64,000 nt of DNA, taken from assembly GCF_900200035.1 (NCBI RefSeq), contig NZ_FZTC01000009.1, positions 64,001-128,000 on the forward strand, written 5' to 3'. Position numbers and translations under genes: made by a program. The stretch's first letter is position 1, and the number at the start of each line of letters is the position of its first letter. Positions 26,316 through 37,379 of this stretch are shown here, piece after piece. The DNA is from Klebsiella grimontii (lineage in GTDB: Bacteria; Pseudomonadota; Gammaproteobacteria; Enterobacterales; Enterobacteriaceae). The notes beneath the pieces are model-generated. The model saw only the letters and a program-made list of their open reading frames with translations, was not told the origin of the DNA and ran no database searches.

Positions 26316-28860
26316 CGTAAGATGGAATCATGCATTTTCATTGAAAAGCAGCTATGTCGCCATCCTCTGCTGTCTTGGCGCATTTCCGTTATCGACTTCC
26401 GCTGGGGAATATTTTAATCCCCACTTACTTGAAGTCAATGAAACCGGCGCATCAGTCGTAGATTTATCCTATATTTCCCAGGCAAGCGTGCCTCCCGGTA
26501 AATATAACCTCGATGTCTATATTAACGAAAAATTTATTACCTCTGAATCTATCGTTTTTAAGCCGCAAAATGAAGGTGATGGCGCTTCTGCTCAGCCTTG
26601 TATCAGCGTAGCGCACCTAAAAGATTGGTCGATTAAAGTTGAAGACTACCCTGCGCTCACGGTGGCGGGCTCTGAATGCGCAAAATTGTCTGCGATCCCG
26701 GGATGGGAGACCTCGGTCTTGCTTCCACGCCAGCGAATCGATTTTACATTACCGCAGGTCGCCCTGCGGCACCGTCCGCAGGGTTACGTCCCGGAAAGCC
26801 TGTGGCAGCAGGGTATCACTGCCGGGCTGCTAAATTACAACATTTCCGGGCAAAAAACCGATCCGCGGCACGGTGGTGAATCGACATCCAGCCAGTTTGT
26901 CAGCTTGCAACCGGGGCTGAACGTAGGGCCGTGGCGTTTACGTAATTACAGTACCCTTAATCATAATGAGGACGGCAACCAGTGGGACTCCGTCTATAGC
27001 TATATTTCTCGCGATATCCACGCCCTGAAAGGCCAACTGATATTAGGGCAGACTTATACTTCATCAGGCATCTTTGACAGCATTAGCTTCAGCGGTTTGC
27101 AGTTGAACTCTGATAAAGAGATGCTGCCGGACAGCATGAATGGTTTTGCTCCCGTGATAAAAGGGATCGCCCGTACTACGGCGGACGTTACAGTCTATCA
27201 GAACGGATACAGCATCTATAAAACCACGGTCTCTCCTGGAGCATTCGAGATAAACGACCTTTACCCCACCGGGAGCGCGGGCGATCTCTTTGTTAAGGTG
27301 AAAGAATCTGATGGTAGTGAACAGAGCTTTGTTGTGCCTTTTGCCTCGCTGGCGATTCTGCAGCGAGAGGGGCAGGTAGAATATGCTTTCAGCAGCGGGA
27401 AAACTCGCTCCGGAAGCTCAGGCGGAAAAGAATTCAATTTCCTGCAGTCTACCGTCGCCTGGGGGGCATTGAGCAACGTCACGCTGTACGGTGGTTTTCA
27501 GCAGCTGGAAGATAAATATAGCAATGCGCTGCTGGGGGCCGGGTTTAATCTGGGTTCTGTCGGCGCGCTCTCATTTGATGCTTCCCAGTCTTGGGCTGAG
27601 ATAAAAGAAAACCCGGAAGCGGATAAAACCTCTTCCAGCGAGGGGCAGTCTTACCGCGTGCGGTTTAGTAAAGACTTTCCATTAACGGGAACCAACTTTT
27701 CCGTCGCAGGGTATCGCTATTCAACGCATGGTTATTACTCTTTGCAGAATTTCATCGATAACGCCACAGCTAATAGCAGCTGTTGTTCATCAAACGGGCG
27801 GACGAAAAATCGCTTTGACGCCTCGGCCTCGCAGATTCTCTCAGGCTTTGGTTCACTCTCCCTGTCGCTGGTAAGCGAGTCTTACTGGGATGATTCACGT
27901 ATGGAGTCACTGGGTGTCAGTTACAGCAATACCCTTGGGCAGGTGTCATATTTCATCAACTACTCCTATAACCGAAATGTGCAAAGCTCCAGCCAGAACA
28001 GCGACAGTTCGCCATCCAGCGATAATATTATCTCGCTCACGGTGAGCGTACCGTTTGGCGCGAATACCTCAGCCAACTACAACATGAACAGCAGCCGGAT
28101 GGGGGACACTACCCACAGCCTTGGTTTGAGCGGCGCGGCTTTTGCGGACCGATCTCTGAACTGGAATGTGCAGGAAGGGTACAACGCCAGCGACAAGAGC
28201 ACCTCAGGCAACGTCAACCTGAACTACCAGGGGTCTAAAGGCGAGGTGGCCGCCGGATATGGCTATGACAGCTATAGCTCTCACTATAATTACTCGCTGC
28301 GCGGCGGGATGCTCGCGCACTCCGGTGGAATAACGCTATCCCGTTATCTTGGAGAGAGCGTGGCGCTGATTGAAGCCCCCGGCGTCAGCGATGTGGCGGT
28401 ACGCGGCCAGACCAACGTCATGACCGATTCCGCCGGATACGCTGTCGTGCCTTTTGTCCGGCCCTATCACGAAAATAGTCTCTCCCTTGATGAGCAGCAG
28501 GTCTCAGGAGCGGAAATTGATAACATCGTCAGAACGGTGGTACCGACGCGTAACGCTATCGTCAAGGTTAAATATGATACCTGGATTGGCTATAAGGCAA
28601 TGATGACCCTGCGCTTTGGTAACAAAGAAGTGCCTTTTGGCGCGATCGTTTCACTGAGTGATGAAAGCCAGGATGCTAAAGAGAGCAGAAGCGCTATTGT
28701 GGGTGATGCCGGGCAGGTTTATCTGACGGGTCTACCAGAAAAAGGCCGCATGTTGGTGAAATGGGGCGATGAACAGAATTCCCAATGCCGTTTTAATTAT
28801 GATTTTTCAGGCAATAAATCAACCGACGATATTATTTTTTATCAGGCGAACTGTCGATGA
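26269..28860 (+). CDS. Fimbrial outer-membrane usher (FimD/PapC family)
   Basis: Outer-membrane pore that assembles and secretes the fimbria, 863 residues as drawn. It shows an N-terminal chaperone-binding domain (EYFNPHLLEV, about 47-160), a 24-strand barrel with an internal plug (PVIKGIARTTADVTVYQNG, about 292-310), and C-terminal domains ending in a cysteine pair (SQCRFNYDFSG and the final NCR). The true start is uncertain. The first ATG (26269) overlaps the chaperone gene by 47 bases and puts some 25 extra residues before the hydrophobic signal segment, so a later non-ATG start near 26339 is possible. Length fits the family (about 830-880). Confidence 0.9.
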   Translation: MIMVCQGRNIPPSSNNVRWNHAFSLKSSYVAILCCLGAFPLSTSAGEYFNPHLLEVNETGASVVDLSYISQASVPPGKYNLDVYINEKFITSESIVFKPQNEGDGASAQPCISVAHLKDWSIKVEDYPALTVAGSECAKLSAIPGWETSVLLPRQRIDFTLPQVALRHRPQGYVPESLWQQGITAGLLNYNISGQKTDPRHGGESTSSQFVSLQPGLNVGPWRLRNYSTLNHNEDGNQWDSVYSYISRDIHALKGQLILGQTYTSSGIFDSISFSGLQLNSDKEMLPDSMNGFAPVIKGIARTTADVTVYQNGYSIYKTTVSPGAFEINDLYPTGSAGDLFVKVKESDGSEQSFVVPFASLAILQREGQVEYAFSSGKTRSGSSGGKEFNFLQSTVAWGALSNVTLYGGFQQLEDKYSNALLGAGFNLGSVGALSFDASQSWAEIKENPEADKTSSSEGQSYRVRFSKDFPLTGTNFSVAGYRYSTHGYYSLQNFIDNATANSSCCSSNGRTKNRFDASASQILSGFGSLSLSLVSESYWDDSRMESLGVSYSNTLGQVSYFINYSYNRNVQSSSQNSDSSPSSDNIISLTVSVPFGANTSANYNMNSSRMGDTTHSLGLSGAAFADRSLNWNVQEGYNASDKSTSGNVNLNYQGSKGEVAAGYGYDSYSSHYNYSLRGGMLAHSGGITLSRYLGESVALIEAPGVSDVAVRGQTNVMTDSAGYAVVPFVRPYHENSLSLDEQQVSGAEIDNIVRTVVPTRNAIVKVKYDTWIGYKAMMTLRFGNKEVPFGAIVSLSDESQDAKESRSAIVGDAGQVYLTGLPEKGRMLVKWGDEQNSQCRFNYDFSGNKSTDDIIFYQANCR

Positions 28861-28867
28861 GTAATCT

Positions 28868-29461
28868 ATGAATAGACACCCTATTTTAACGGCGGGAATG
28901 AAGTACGCTTCACGGGCGAGGAATATCGCTCTTTTGGTATTATGCTGTACTATTCAGCTCTTCGTGAGCGCTGCGGCCTGGGCCTATGATGCCAATAGCA
29001 CCGTGAATTTTAATGTTACCGGCACGATAGAAGAACCCTCCTGTGAGGTGTCGATAAAACCGTCTGAAAATATCGACTTAGGTACGGTATCTTATCAACA
29101 TATGACCGGAAAAGCGGGCGCTAATAGCGAAAACGTCCCTGTTTATCTTCAGTTTGAAAATTGCGCTCAAGGTACAGCCTCGGTCACTATTACCTTCAGC
29201 GGCTCGGGGTATGATAGTACTTATTCAATGATATATAAAAATGCCCAGACCGATAGTAGCGGAGCGAAAGGCGTTGGTTTACAGCTATTTAGCCTCAAGG
29301 ATTCAAAGTCTCTGGGGCCAGGTGATCAATATATCTACACATTCAGTGACGGCGAGGGCGGTCACACTTTTGACATGATTGCCAGAATGTATACCCCCTA
29401 TGGCCAGATAACTGCCGGGGGCGTAATTTATGCCGCGACATTTAATGTGTCTTACAAATAA
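28868..29461 (+). CDS. Fimbrial minor subunit
   Basis: Pilin-fold protein of 197 residues, placed between usher and adhesin, the usual position of an adaptor or minor subunit (FimF/FimG role). A long N-terminal region ends in a signal peptide (about 1-39, ending AWA/YD). The mature part has the disulfide pair (EEPSCEV and FENCAQ) and the C-terminal alternating beta-strand AATFNVSYK. The gene starts 7 bases after the usher stop. Confidence 0.87.
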   Translation: MNRHPILTAGMKYASRARNIALLVLCCTIQLFVSAAAWAYDANSTVNFNVTGTIEEPSCEVSIKPSENIDLGTVSYQHMTGKAGANSENVPVYLQFENCAQGTASVTITFSGSGYDSTYSMIYKNAQTDSSGAKGVGLQLFSLKDSKSLGPGDQYIYTFSDGEGGHTFDMIARMYTPYGQITAGGVIYAATFNVSYK

Positions 29462-29483
29462 TGCATAACGTGCAGGGAAAGAT

Positions 29484-30587
29484 ATGTTTAAGACTATTTT
29501 ATTACTACTGGCGTTAGGCTTCCCTATTTATGGCTGGTCATGCGATACGGGCACTAATTATGGCGATGTGTCGATGACGAATCTACCTGAAAAAATATTG
29601 ATTAATGCGGGAAGCTACTCGGCAGGAACGATTCTTTATGATTCAGGGCAAATAACGCGTTCGCAAACCAGCGTGCTTAACTGTCAAGGGAATATATACG
29701 CTCAATTTGCATGGTCTTCCGGGAATATCGTCTCATCTGTTAGCGATGGAATATATTCGACTAACGTACCAGGTATCGGTCTGCGGGTAAAAGTGTGGTT
29801 AAATATTACCGGGGAATATAATGGCGATTCTGATGATTTTAATGCCGATTATAGCCAACATTATATCGGTGATGCAGACATGTATTTGGGAAAACCAACT
29901 GGATTTCTTGATAGTTGGGCCAGCACAAATTATACGCCAAAATATCAGCTGCAGCTGGTTGCTACTGGCGGAGCGATAGCCAGCAATAGCGCCCTGACAT
30001 TGAAGGATCCCGTCTCATCGGTTTCGATTAGAGATGACAATAAGTTGATGGTTATTTCCCAACTGCACGTGAGCGGTACGACAAAAATCCAGCTGACGCC
30101 GATGGGCTGTACAGCGAGCACAACCGCGCTGAATTTTCCGATGGGCTCAGTTAACTCGAACGCGTTCAATCTCTCTGCTAAAGCCGGTTTTGCTCAGCAA
30201 ACGCTTACCCTGAGCTGCGAGCCAGGAACCAACGTGACGATGCGTATTACGGCGACAGAAGCGGAAGGTGATAACCCTGATCATACCGTGATTGCGTTAA
30301 CGCCAGGCGACAATGTCGCGACCGGCGTGGGGGTGCAGTTGAATATCAACGGCGCGCCGCTATCCGTAAACAATTCTACATACAGGGTCTTCGATGCCGT
30401 CAACAGAACGACGGTGACGAATCCCGGCGCAGAGGCTGGTTATACGATATTCGCCGATCCTGCTAACACCGGTGGAGCTGCGGCATCGAACCAGCTGGTA
30501 TTTTCGACTAACTATTATAAAACCGGCTCTGAAATAACACCGGGAACGGCCAATGCCAGCGGAACGATAACCTTTAGCTATAATTAG
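29484..30587 (+). CDS. Two-domain fimbrial tip adhesin
   Basis: Predicted tip adhesin, 367 residues. A signal peptide (1-18) is followed by a lectin-like N-terminal domain (about 19-205) with few cysteines, then a pilin domain (about 206-367) with the disulfide pair C209/C245-like (PMGCTAST and TLSCEPG) and the donor-strand-exchange ending GTITFSYN. The two-domain plan is that of FimH and similar adhesins, but the N-terminal domain is not recognisably FimH, so the receptor is unknown. The ribosome site CAGGGAAAG is strong. It ends the operon and is convergent with actP. Confidence 0.85.
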   Translation: MFKTILLLLALGFPIYGWSCDTGTNYGDVSMTNLPEKILINAGSYSAGTILYDSGQITRSQTSVLNCQGNIYAQFAWSSGNIVSSVSDGIYSTNVPGIGLRVKVWLNITGEYNGDSDDFNADYSQHYIGDADMYLGKPTGFLDSWASTNYTPKYQLQLVATGGAIASNSALTLKDPVSSVSIRDDNKLMVISQLHVSGTTKIQLTPMGCTASTTALNFPMGSVNSNAFNLSAKAGFAQQTLTLSCEPGTNVTMRITATEAEGDNPDHTVIALTPGDNVATGVGVQLNINGAPLSVNNSTYRVFDAVNRTTVTNPGAEAGYTIFADPANTGGAAASNQLVFSTNYYKTGSEITPGTANASGTITFSYN

Positions 30588-30595
30588 AGTAAAGC

Positions 30596-30621
30596 GTTCC
30601 CCGACCATCGGGCCGGGGAAC
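30596..30621. terminator. Hairpin between the adhesin gene and actP
   Basis: GTTCCCCG / CGGGGAAC stem with a 10-base loop lies between the two convergent stop codons and may terminate both transcripts. T tracts are weak on both sides. Confidence 0.65.
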
Positions 30622-30629
30622 CGGTGTGA

Positions 30630-32590
<1,961 letters not shown>

Positions 32591-32731
32591 CGTAGCGTCT
32601 CCAGAGGTTCCCTTTTGTCATTCACGCGCCGGTCGTCGGCAACACTCATCCGCCCGGCAGCTAACTGTCGGGAATCAGCCTGTTTACCGCATTCCTGCTA
32701 CCTGAAATCCTTCGGGAGTATGTATTTATGT

Positions 32732-32753
32732 CCTCTCCCCCGAAGGGGAGAGG
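32732..32753. repeat. REP-like palindrome between acs and yjcH
   Basis: A perfect 9-bp stem (CCTCTCCCC / GGGGAGAGG) with a 4-base CGAA loop lies in the 182-base gap of the acs operon. Such a stable hairpin may protect the acs mRNA end or reduce downstream expression. Confidence 0.65.
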
Positions 32754-32772
32754 GTGTAGGGGATCGGTTGGT

Positions 32773-34731
32773 TTACGATGGCATCGCGATGGCCTGCTTC
32801 TCTTCGAGCAGTTTTTCCACCACGCCCGGATCGGCAAGCGTTGAGGTATCGCCGAGATTACTGGTATCGCCCGCGGCAATTTTGCGCAGAATACGGCGCA
32901 TAATTTTGCCCGAACGGGTTTTCGGTAAGGAATCGGTCCAGTGCAGCACGTCCGGCGTCGCCAGCGGTCCGATCTCTTTACGTACCCAGTTGCGTACCTC
33001 GGCGTAGAGCTCCGGCGTCGGTTCTTCGCCATGGTTGAGGGTCACGTAGGCATAGATGGCCTGGCCCTTAATGTTATGCGGAATGCCGACCACCGCCGCT
33101 TCGGCGATTTTCGGATGCGACACTAGCGCCGATTCAATTTCGGCGGTACCCAGACGGTGGCCGGAAACGTTCAGCACGTCATCGACGCGACCGGTGATCC
33201 AGTAGTAGCCATCTTCGTCACGGCGCGCGCCGTCGCCGCTGAAGTACATATTTTTAAAAGTGGAAAAATAGGTCTGCTCGAAGCGTTCGTGGTCGCCAAA
33301 AAGCGTGCGCGCCTGACCCGGCCAGGAGTCCGCGATCGCCAGGTTGCCCTCGGTCGCACCTTCCAGCGGCGTGCCTTCATTATCTACCAGCACCGGCTGG
33401 ACGCCGAAGAAGGGACGCGTGGCGGAGCCGGCTTTTAGCTCGATGGCGCCGGGCAGCGGGGTGATCATAAAGCCGCCGGTTTCGGTCTGCCACCAGGTAT
33501 CCATTACCGGGCACTTCTCGTTGCCGATTTTCTTCCAGTACCACTCCCAGGCTTCCGGGTTAATCGGTTCGCCGACGGAGCCGAGTATGCGCAGGGAAGA
33601 GCGGTCGGTACCTTCGATAGCCTTATCGCCTTCCGCCATCAGCGCGCGGATCGCCGTAGGGGCGGTATAAAGAATGTTGACCTGATGCTTATCCACCACC
33701 TGGCACATGCGCGCCGGGGTCGGCCAGTTCGGTACGCCTTCGAACATCAGCGTCGTCGCGCCGCAGGCCAGCGGGCCATACAGCAGGTAGCTGTGACCGG
33801 TGACCCAGCCGACGTCGGCGGTACACCAGTAGATGTCGCCCGGATGGTAGTCGAACACGTATTTAAAAGTCGAGGCCGCATAGACCAGGTAGCCGCCGGT
33901 GGTGTGCAGCACGCCTTTTGGCTTACCGGTGGAACCGGAGGTATACAGGATGAACAGCGGATCTTCGGCGTTCATCTCTTCAGGCTGGTGTTCCGCGCTG
34001 GCTTTCTCAATCAGATCGCTCCACCACAGGTCGCGCCCTTCCTGCCAGTCGATTTTGCCGCCGGTACGCTTGAGCACCACCACATTTTCGATACTTTTGA
34101 CGTTCGGATTCTTCAGCGCGTCATCGACGTTCTTCTTCAGCGGGATCGCGCGACCGGCGCGCAGCCCTTCATCAGCGGTGATCACCAGGCGGGAGTTTGA
34201 ATCGATAATACGTCCGGCGACCGCTTCCGGCGAGAAGCCGCCGAAAATCACCGAATGGATAGCGCCGATGCGGGCGCAGGCCAGCATGGCCACCGCCGCT
34301 TCCGGCACCATCGGCATATAGATAGCGACAACATCGCCCTTTTTAATGCCGAGATCGAGCAGGACGTTGGCAAAGCGGCAGACATCGCGGTGTAGCTCGC
34401 GATAAGTGATGTTTTTGCTCTGGCTGGCGTCATCGCCCTCCCAGACGATGGCCGTCTGGTCGCCGCGCTCCGCCAGATGGCGATCGAGGCAGTTAGCGGC
34501 GAGGTTCAGCGTGCCGTCTTCGTACCATTTAATCGAAATATTGCCCGGCGCGAATGAGGTGTTTTTCACGCGCGTGTAGGGTTTCATCCAGTCAAGGATT
34601 TTGCCCTGCTCGCCCCAGAAGGCATCAGGGTCGGTGACGGACTGCTGATACTGCGCCTGGTACTGTTCCGGGTTAATCAGGCAACGTTCCGCAATAGTAG
34701 CGGGAATAGGGTGTTTATGTATTTGGCTCAT
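32773..34731 (-). CDS. acs: Acetyl-CoA synthetase Acs
   Basis: AMP-forming enzyme that converts acetate, ATP and CoA into acetyl-CoA, used to scavenge low acetate. The 652-residue product equals the E. coli enzyme. ANL-family motifs are present: the P-loop [12 protein letters not shown] (about 262-273), the ATP/AMP site [10 protein letters not shown] (about 411-420), and the C-terminal [11 protein letters not shown] whose lysine (about 609) is the site of inhibitory acetylation. First gene of acs-yjcH-actP, separated from yjcH by 182 bases with a REP-like hairpin. In E. coli the operon needs CRP. Confidence 0.97.
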   Translation of the reverse strand: MSQIHKHPIPATIAERCLINPEQYQAQYQQSVTDPDAFWGEQGKILDWMKPYTRVKNTSFAPGNISIKWYEDGTLNLAANCLDRHLAERGDQTAIVWEGDDASQSKNITYRELHRDVCRFANVLLDLGIKKGDVVAIYMPMVPEAAVAMLACARIGAIHSVIFGGFSPEAVAGRIIDSNSRLVITADEGLRAGRAIPLKKNVDDALKNPNVKSIENVVVLKRTGGKIDWQEGRDLWWSDLIEKASAEHQPEEMNAEDPLFILYTSGSTGKPKGVLHTTGGYLVYAASTFKYVFDYHPGDIYWCTADVGWVTGHSYLLYGPLACGATTLMFEGVPNWPTPARMCQVVDKHQVNILYTAPTAIRALMAEGDKAIEGTDRSSLRILGSVGEPINPEAWEWYWKKIGNEKCPVMDTWWQTETGGFMITPLPGAIELKAGSATRPFFGVQPVLVDNEGTPLEGATEGNLAIADSWPGQARTLFGDHERFEQTYFSTFKNMYFSGDGARRDEDGYYWITGRVDDVLNVSGHRLGTAEIESALVSHPKIAEAAVVGIPHNIKGQAIYAYVTLNHGEEPTPELYAEVRNWVRKEIGPLATPDVLHWTDSLPKTRSGKIMRRILRKIAAGDTSNLGDTSTLADPGVVEKLLEEKQAIAMPS

Positions 34732-35142
34732 GGCTTTTTTTCTCCTGTAGGTTGTTAAATATATGTCAAATAAACGTTAATAGTAGGGGCTTTGGCGGCT
34801 TTGTTTGCTATTTGGGGGGCAGATCACGCAATAAATAAATTGAATGAAAAGCAATCAAATGAAACTTTGAGGTGAAATAATTTCAGAAATGGATTTATAG
34901 AAATTGAATATATTAAATATTTTTTATAACAAATACTTATGCAACATAAGGTGGGGATATTAGCGGGTTTATGCATAAAATCAGAGTAAACCGCTGTTCT
35001 TAAAGACTTGCGCAGCATGCCGTGCAAATGATACTGATATTGCGCGTTAAATAACCCTATAAAGCAACGCAACACAATTCATACCCCTTTCAGTGGGCGC
35101 CATTACCTCCTGGAATGGTGCCTTTCATTGAGGAAGTCTGTA
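34732..35142. promoter_or_regulatory. Divergent acs-gltP regulatory region
   Basis: This 411-base AT-rich region holds the promoters of acs (minus) and gltP (plus). On the minus strand TGCGTGATCT (34821-34830) and the bases after it resemble the CRP site of the E. coli acs promoter and lie about 90 bases before the acs start. In E. coli the nrf operon intervenes between these genes; nothing of it remains here. An open frame at 34824-35075 is not a gene. Confidence 0.45.
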
Positions 35143-36456
35143 GTGAAGAAAAAAACAAAAGTCAGCCTGGCCTGGCAAATTTTGCTGGCCCTGGTGCTGG
35201 GCATACTTCTGGGCAGTTACCTGCATTACCACGCCGAAAGCCGTGATTGGCTGATCTCGAATCTGCTGACCCCGGCGGGCGATATCTTTATCCATCTGAT
35301 TAAAATGATCGTCGTACCGATCGTTATTTCGACCCTGGTGGTCGGTATTGCGGGCGTGGGCGATGCGAAGCAGCTGGGCCGTATCGGCGCGAAAACCATT
35401 ATCTATTTTGAAGTGATCACCACGGTGGCTATCGTGCTGGGGATTACCCTGGCCAACGTCTTCCAGCCGGGGAGCGGGATCGATATGTCGCAGCTGGCGG
35501 CGGTGGATATTTCAAAGTATCAAAACACCACGGCGGAAGTGCAGAGCCACGCGCATGGCCTGATGGGCACGATCCTCTCGCTGGTACCGACCAATATCGT
35601 GGCCTCGATGGCGAAAGGCGACATGCTGCCGATCATCTTCTTCTCGGTGCTGTTTGGTCTCGGCCTCTCCTCGCTGCCCGCCACCCACCGCGAACCGCTG
35701 GTTACGGTGTTCCGCTCTATCTCTGAAACCATGTTCAAAGTGACGCACATGGTGATGCGCTATGCGCCAGTCGGCGTGTTCGCGCTGATCTCGGTGACCG
35801 TGGCGACCTTCGGCTTCGCTTCGCTGTGGCCGCTGGCGAAGCTGGTGATTCTGGTTTACTTCGCGATCCTGTTCTTCGCGCTGGTGGTTTTAGGCATCGT
35901 GGCGCGGGTGTGCGGACTGAGCATCTGGACCCTGATCCGCATTCTGAAGGATGAGCTGATTCTGGCCTACTCTACCGCCAGCTCCGAGAGCGTGCTGCCG
36001 CGTATTATTGAGAAGATGGAAGCCTATGGCGCGCCGGCGTCGATCACCAGCTTCGTGGTGCCGACCGGCTACTCGTTTAACCTCGATGGCTCAACGCTGT
36101 ATCAGAGCATTGCGGCGATCTTTATTGCCCAGCTGTACGGTATCGACCTCTCCATCTGGCAGGAAATTACCCTCGTGCTGACGCTGATGGTGACGTCGAA
36201 AGGGATTGCCGGCGTGCCGGGCGTCTCCTTCGTGGTGCTGCTGGCGACGCTGGGCAGCGTGGGCATTCCGCTGGAAGGTCTGGCCTTTATCGCCGGCGTT
36301 GACCGGATCCTCGATATGGCGCGTACCGCGCTGAACGTGGTGGGTAACGCGCTGGCGGTGCTGGTTATCGCCAAGTGGGAACATAAATTTGACCGCAAAA
36401 AAGCGCTGGCGTATGAGCGTGAAGTGCTGGGCAAATTTGATAAAACGGCGCAATAA
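35143..36456 (+). CDS. gltP: Proton-glutamate/aspartate symporter GltP
   Basis: Inner-membrane DAACS-family symporter for glutamate and aspartate. A GTG at 35143 with GAGGAA 9 bases before it gives 437 residues, exactly the E. coli GltP length. A TTG at 35128 would lengthen it by five residues. Family motifs are present: the serine-rich TASSESVLPR loop (about 275-284), GYSFNLDGST and the VPGVSFVVLLATL region that hold the substrate. Eight helices and two hairpin loops are expected. It stands alone and ends at a strong terminator. Confidence 0.96.
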   Translation: MKKKTKVSLAWQILLALVLGILLGSYLHYHAESRDWLISNLLTPAGDIFIHLIKMIVVPIVISTLVVGIAGVGDAKQLGRIGAKTIIYFEVITTVAIVLGITLANVFQPGSGIDMSQLAAVDISKYQNTTAEVQSHAHGLMGTILSLVPTNIVASMAKGDMLPIIFFSVLFGLGLSSLPATHREPLVTVFRSISETMFKVTHMVMRYAPVGVFALISVTVATFGFASLWPLAKLVILVYFAILFFALVVLGIVARVCGLSIWTLIRILKDELILAYSTASSESVLPRIIEKMEAYGAPASITSFVVPTGYSFNLDGSTLYQSIAAIFIAQLYGIDLSIWQEITLVLTLMVTSKGIAGVPGVSFVVLLATLGSVGIPLEGLAFIAGVDRILDMARTALNVVGNALAVLVIAKWEHKFDRKKALAYEREVLGKFDKTAQ

Positions 36457-36464
36457 AACAGCAG

Positions 36465-36491
36465 GCCCGGTGACATCGCACCGGGCTTTTT
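36465..36491 (+). terminator. Terminator of gltP
   Basis: GCCCGGT / ACCGGGC stem with an 8-base loop directly followed by five T, starting 8 bases after the gltP stop and just before the convergent yjcO end. Confidence 0.92.
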
Positions 36492-36492
36492 C

Positions 36493-37176
36493 TTATCGTT
36501 TACTGATCCTGTCGAACTCTTCACAGCCGGTATCAAACCCCTCCTGACAGCTGACGTTGAGCCAGTGCAGCGCTTTTTGCTTGTTCGGTTCGATAAAGCC
36601 TTTTTCTCCCTGCTGGAAAAGCATCCCGGCCCAGTACTCGGCGTAGCCGGTGCGGGAGAGGGCGGAGCTCTCTTTGAAATACTGCGTCGCTTTTGCGTCA
36701 TCCTCCGGCGGATGAACGCCGCTGGCGTAGATCAGCCCCAGCAGCATCTGGGCATCGACGGCGGAGTCGCTTTCCGGATCCTGGGCGGCATGCTGTAACA
36801 GGGAGATGGCGTGCGGATAGTTCGGCGTACCGGCCTGCTGATTTACCAGCACCCGGGCGAGGACTATTTCTCCCGCCCTGCTACCTGTCTGGATGGATTT
36901 TTCCGCCAGCGCTTTCGCCTGGAGATAGTCGGCCTGCTGCGGGTTACGGATTTTGAGCTGGGCCAGCAGCGCCAGCGCATCGCCGTCGCCGTTGTCCGCC
37001 GCTTTCTGCGCCCAGTATTCGGCCTGCGGAAAATCGCCGAAGCTAACGTAGGTATCCGCCAGGTAATACTGCGCGCGCGGGTCGCCCGCTTCGGCCTGCG
37101 GTTTGTATTGGCTGCCGGGTTCCATGGCGCCTGCGGCGACGCTTGCCATCACCAGCAGTAAAAAGAGGTATTTCAT
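36493..37176 (-). CDS. yjcO: Sel1-repeat protein YjcO
   Basis: Orthologue of E. coli YjcO (229 residues; 227 here). It has a signal peptide (1-16) and a series of Sel1-like helical repeats, visible as AQYYLADTYVSFGD, DALALLAQLKIRN, AQMLLGLIYASGV and AEYWAGMLFQQGE. Such repeats form protein-binding scaffolds, here in the periplasm; the partner is unknown. It lies alone between convergent gltP and the fdhF region. Confidence 0.92.
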   Translation of the reverse strand: MKYLFLLLVMASVAAGAMEPGSQYKPQAEAGDPRAQYYLADTYVSFGDFPQAEYWAQKAADNGDGDALALLAQLKIRNPQQADYLQAKALAEKSIQTGSRAGEIVLARVLVNQQAGTPNYPHAISLLQHAAQDPESDSAVDAQMLLGLIYASGVHPPEDDAKATQYFKESSALSRTGYAEYWAGMLFQQGEKGFIEPNKQKALHWLNVSCQEGFDTGCEEFDRISKR

Positions 37177-37292
37177 TTTTTATTATCGGTAGAGGACATA
37201 GTGAGCAGTATAAAGGCAGGTGAAGGAGAAGAAAACGACGGGAACTTGTGGGGAATACTTATGTTTTACCCGAAGAGTCGTGCCGTCTGTTT

Positions 37293-37368
37293 CCCGGGGG
37301 CGGCGTAAACGCCTTGCCCGGGCTACGGATTCTGTAGCCCGGACAGGTGCGAAGCGCCGCCTCCGGGG
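37293..37368. repeat. BIME: two inverted REP units between yjcO and fdhF
   Basis: A REP unit (GGCGTAAACGCCTTGCCCGG and on to GGCTAC) is followed by its inverted partner (GTAGCCCGGACAGGTGCGAA and on to CCTCCGGGG). It lies just past the 3' end of fdhF, the usual place of such elements. Confidence 0.8.
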
Positions 37369-37379
37369 AGGCGGCCTGA

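Noticed and set aside
34824-35075. 83-codon minus-strand frame between acs and gltP
   Set aside because: Lies in the promoter region, no ribosome site, no similarity recognised.
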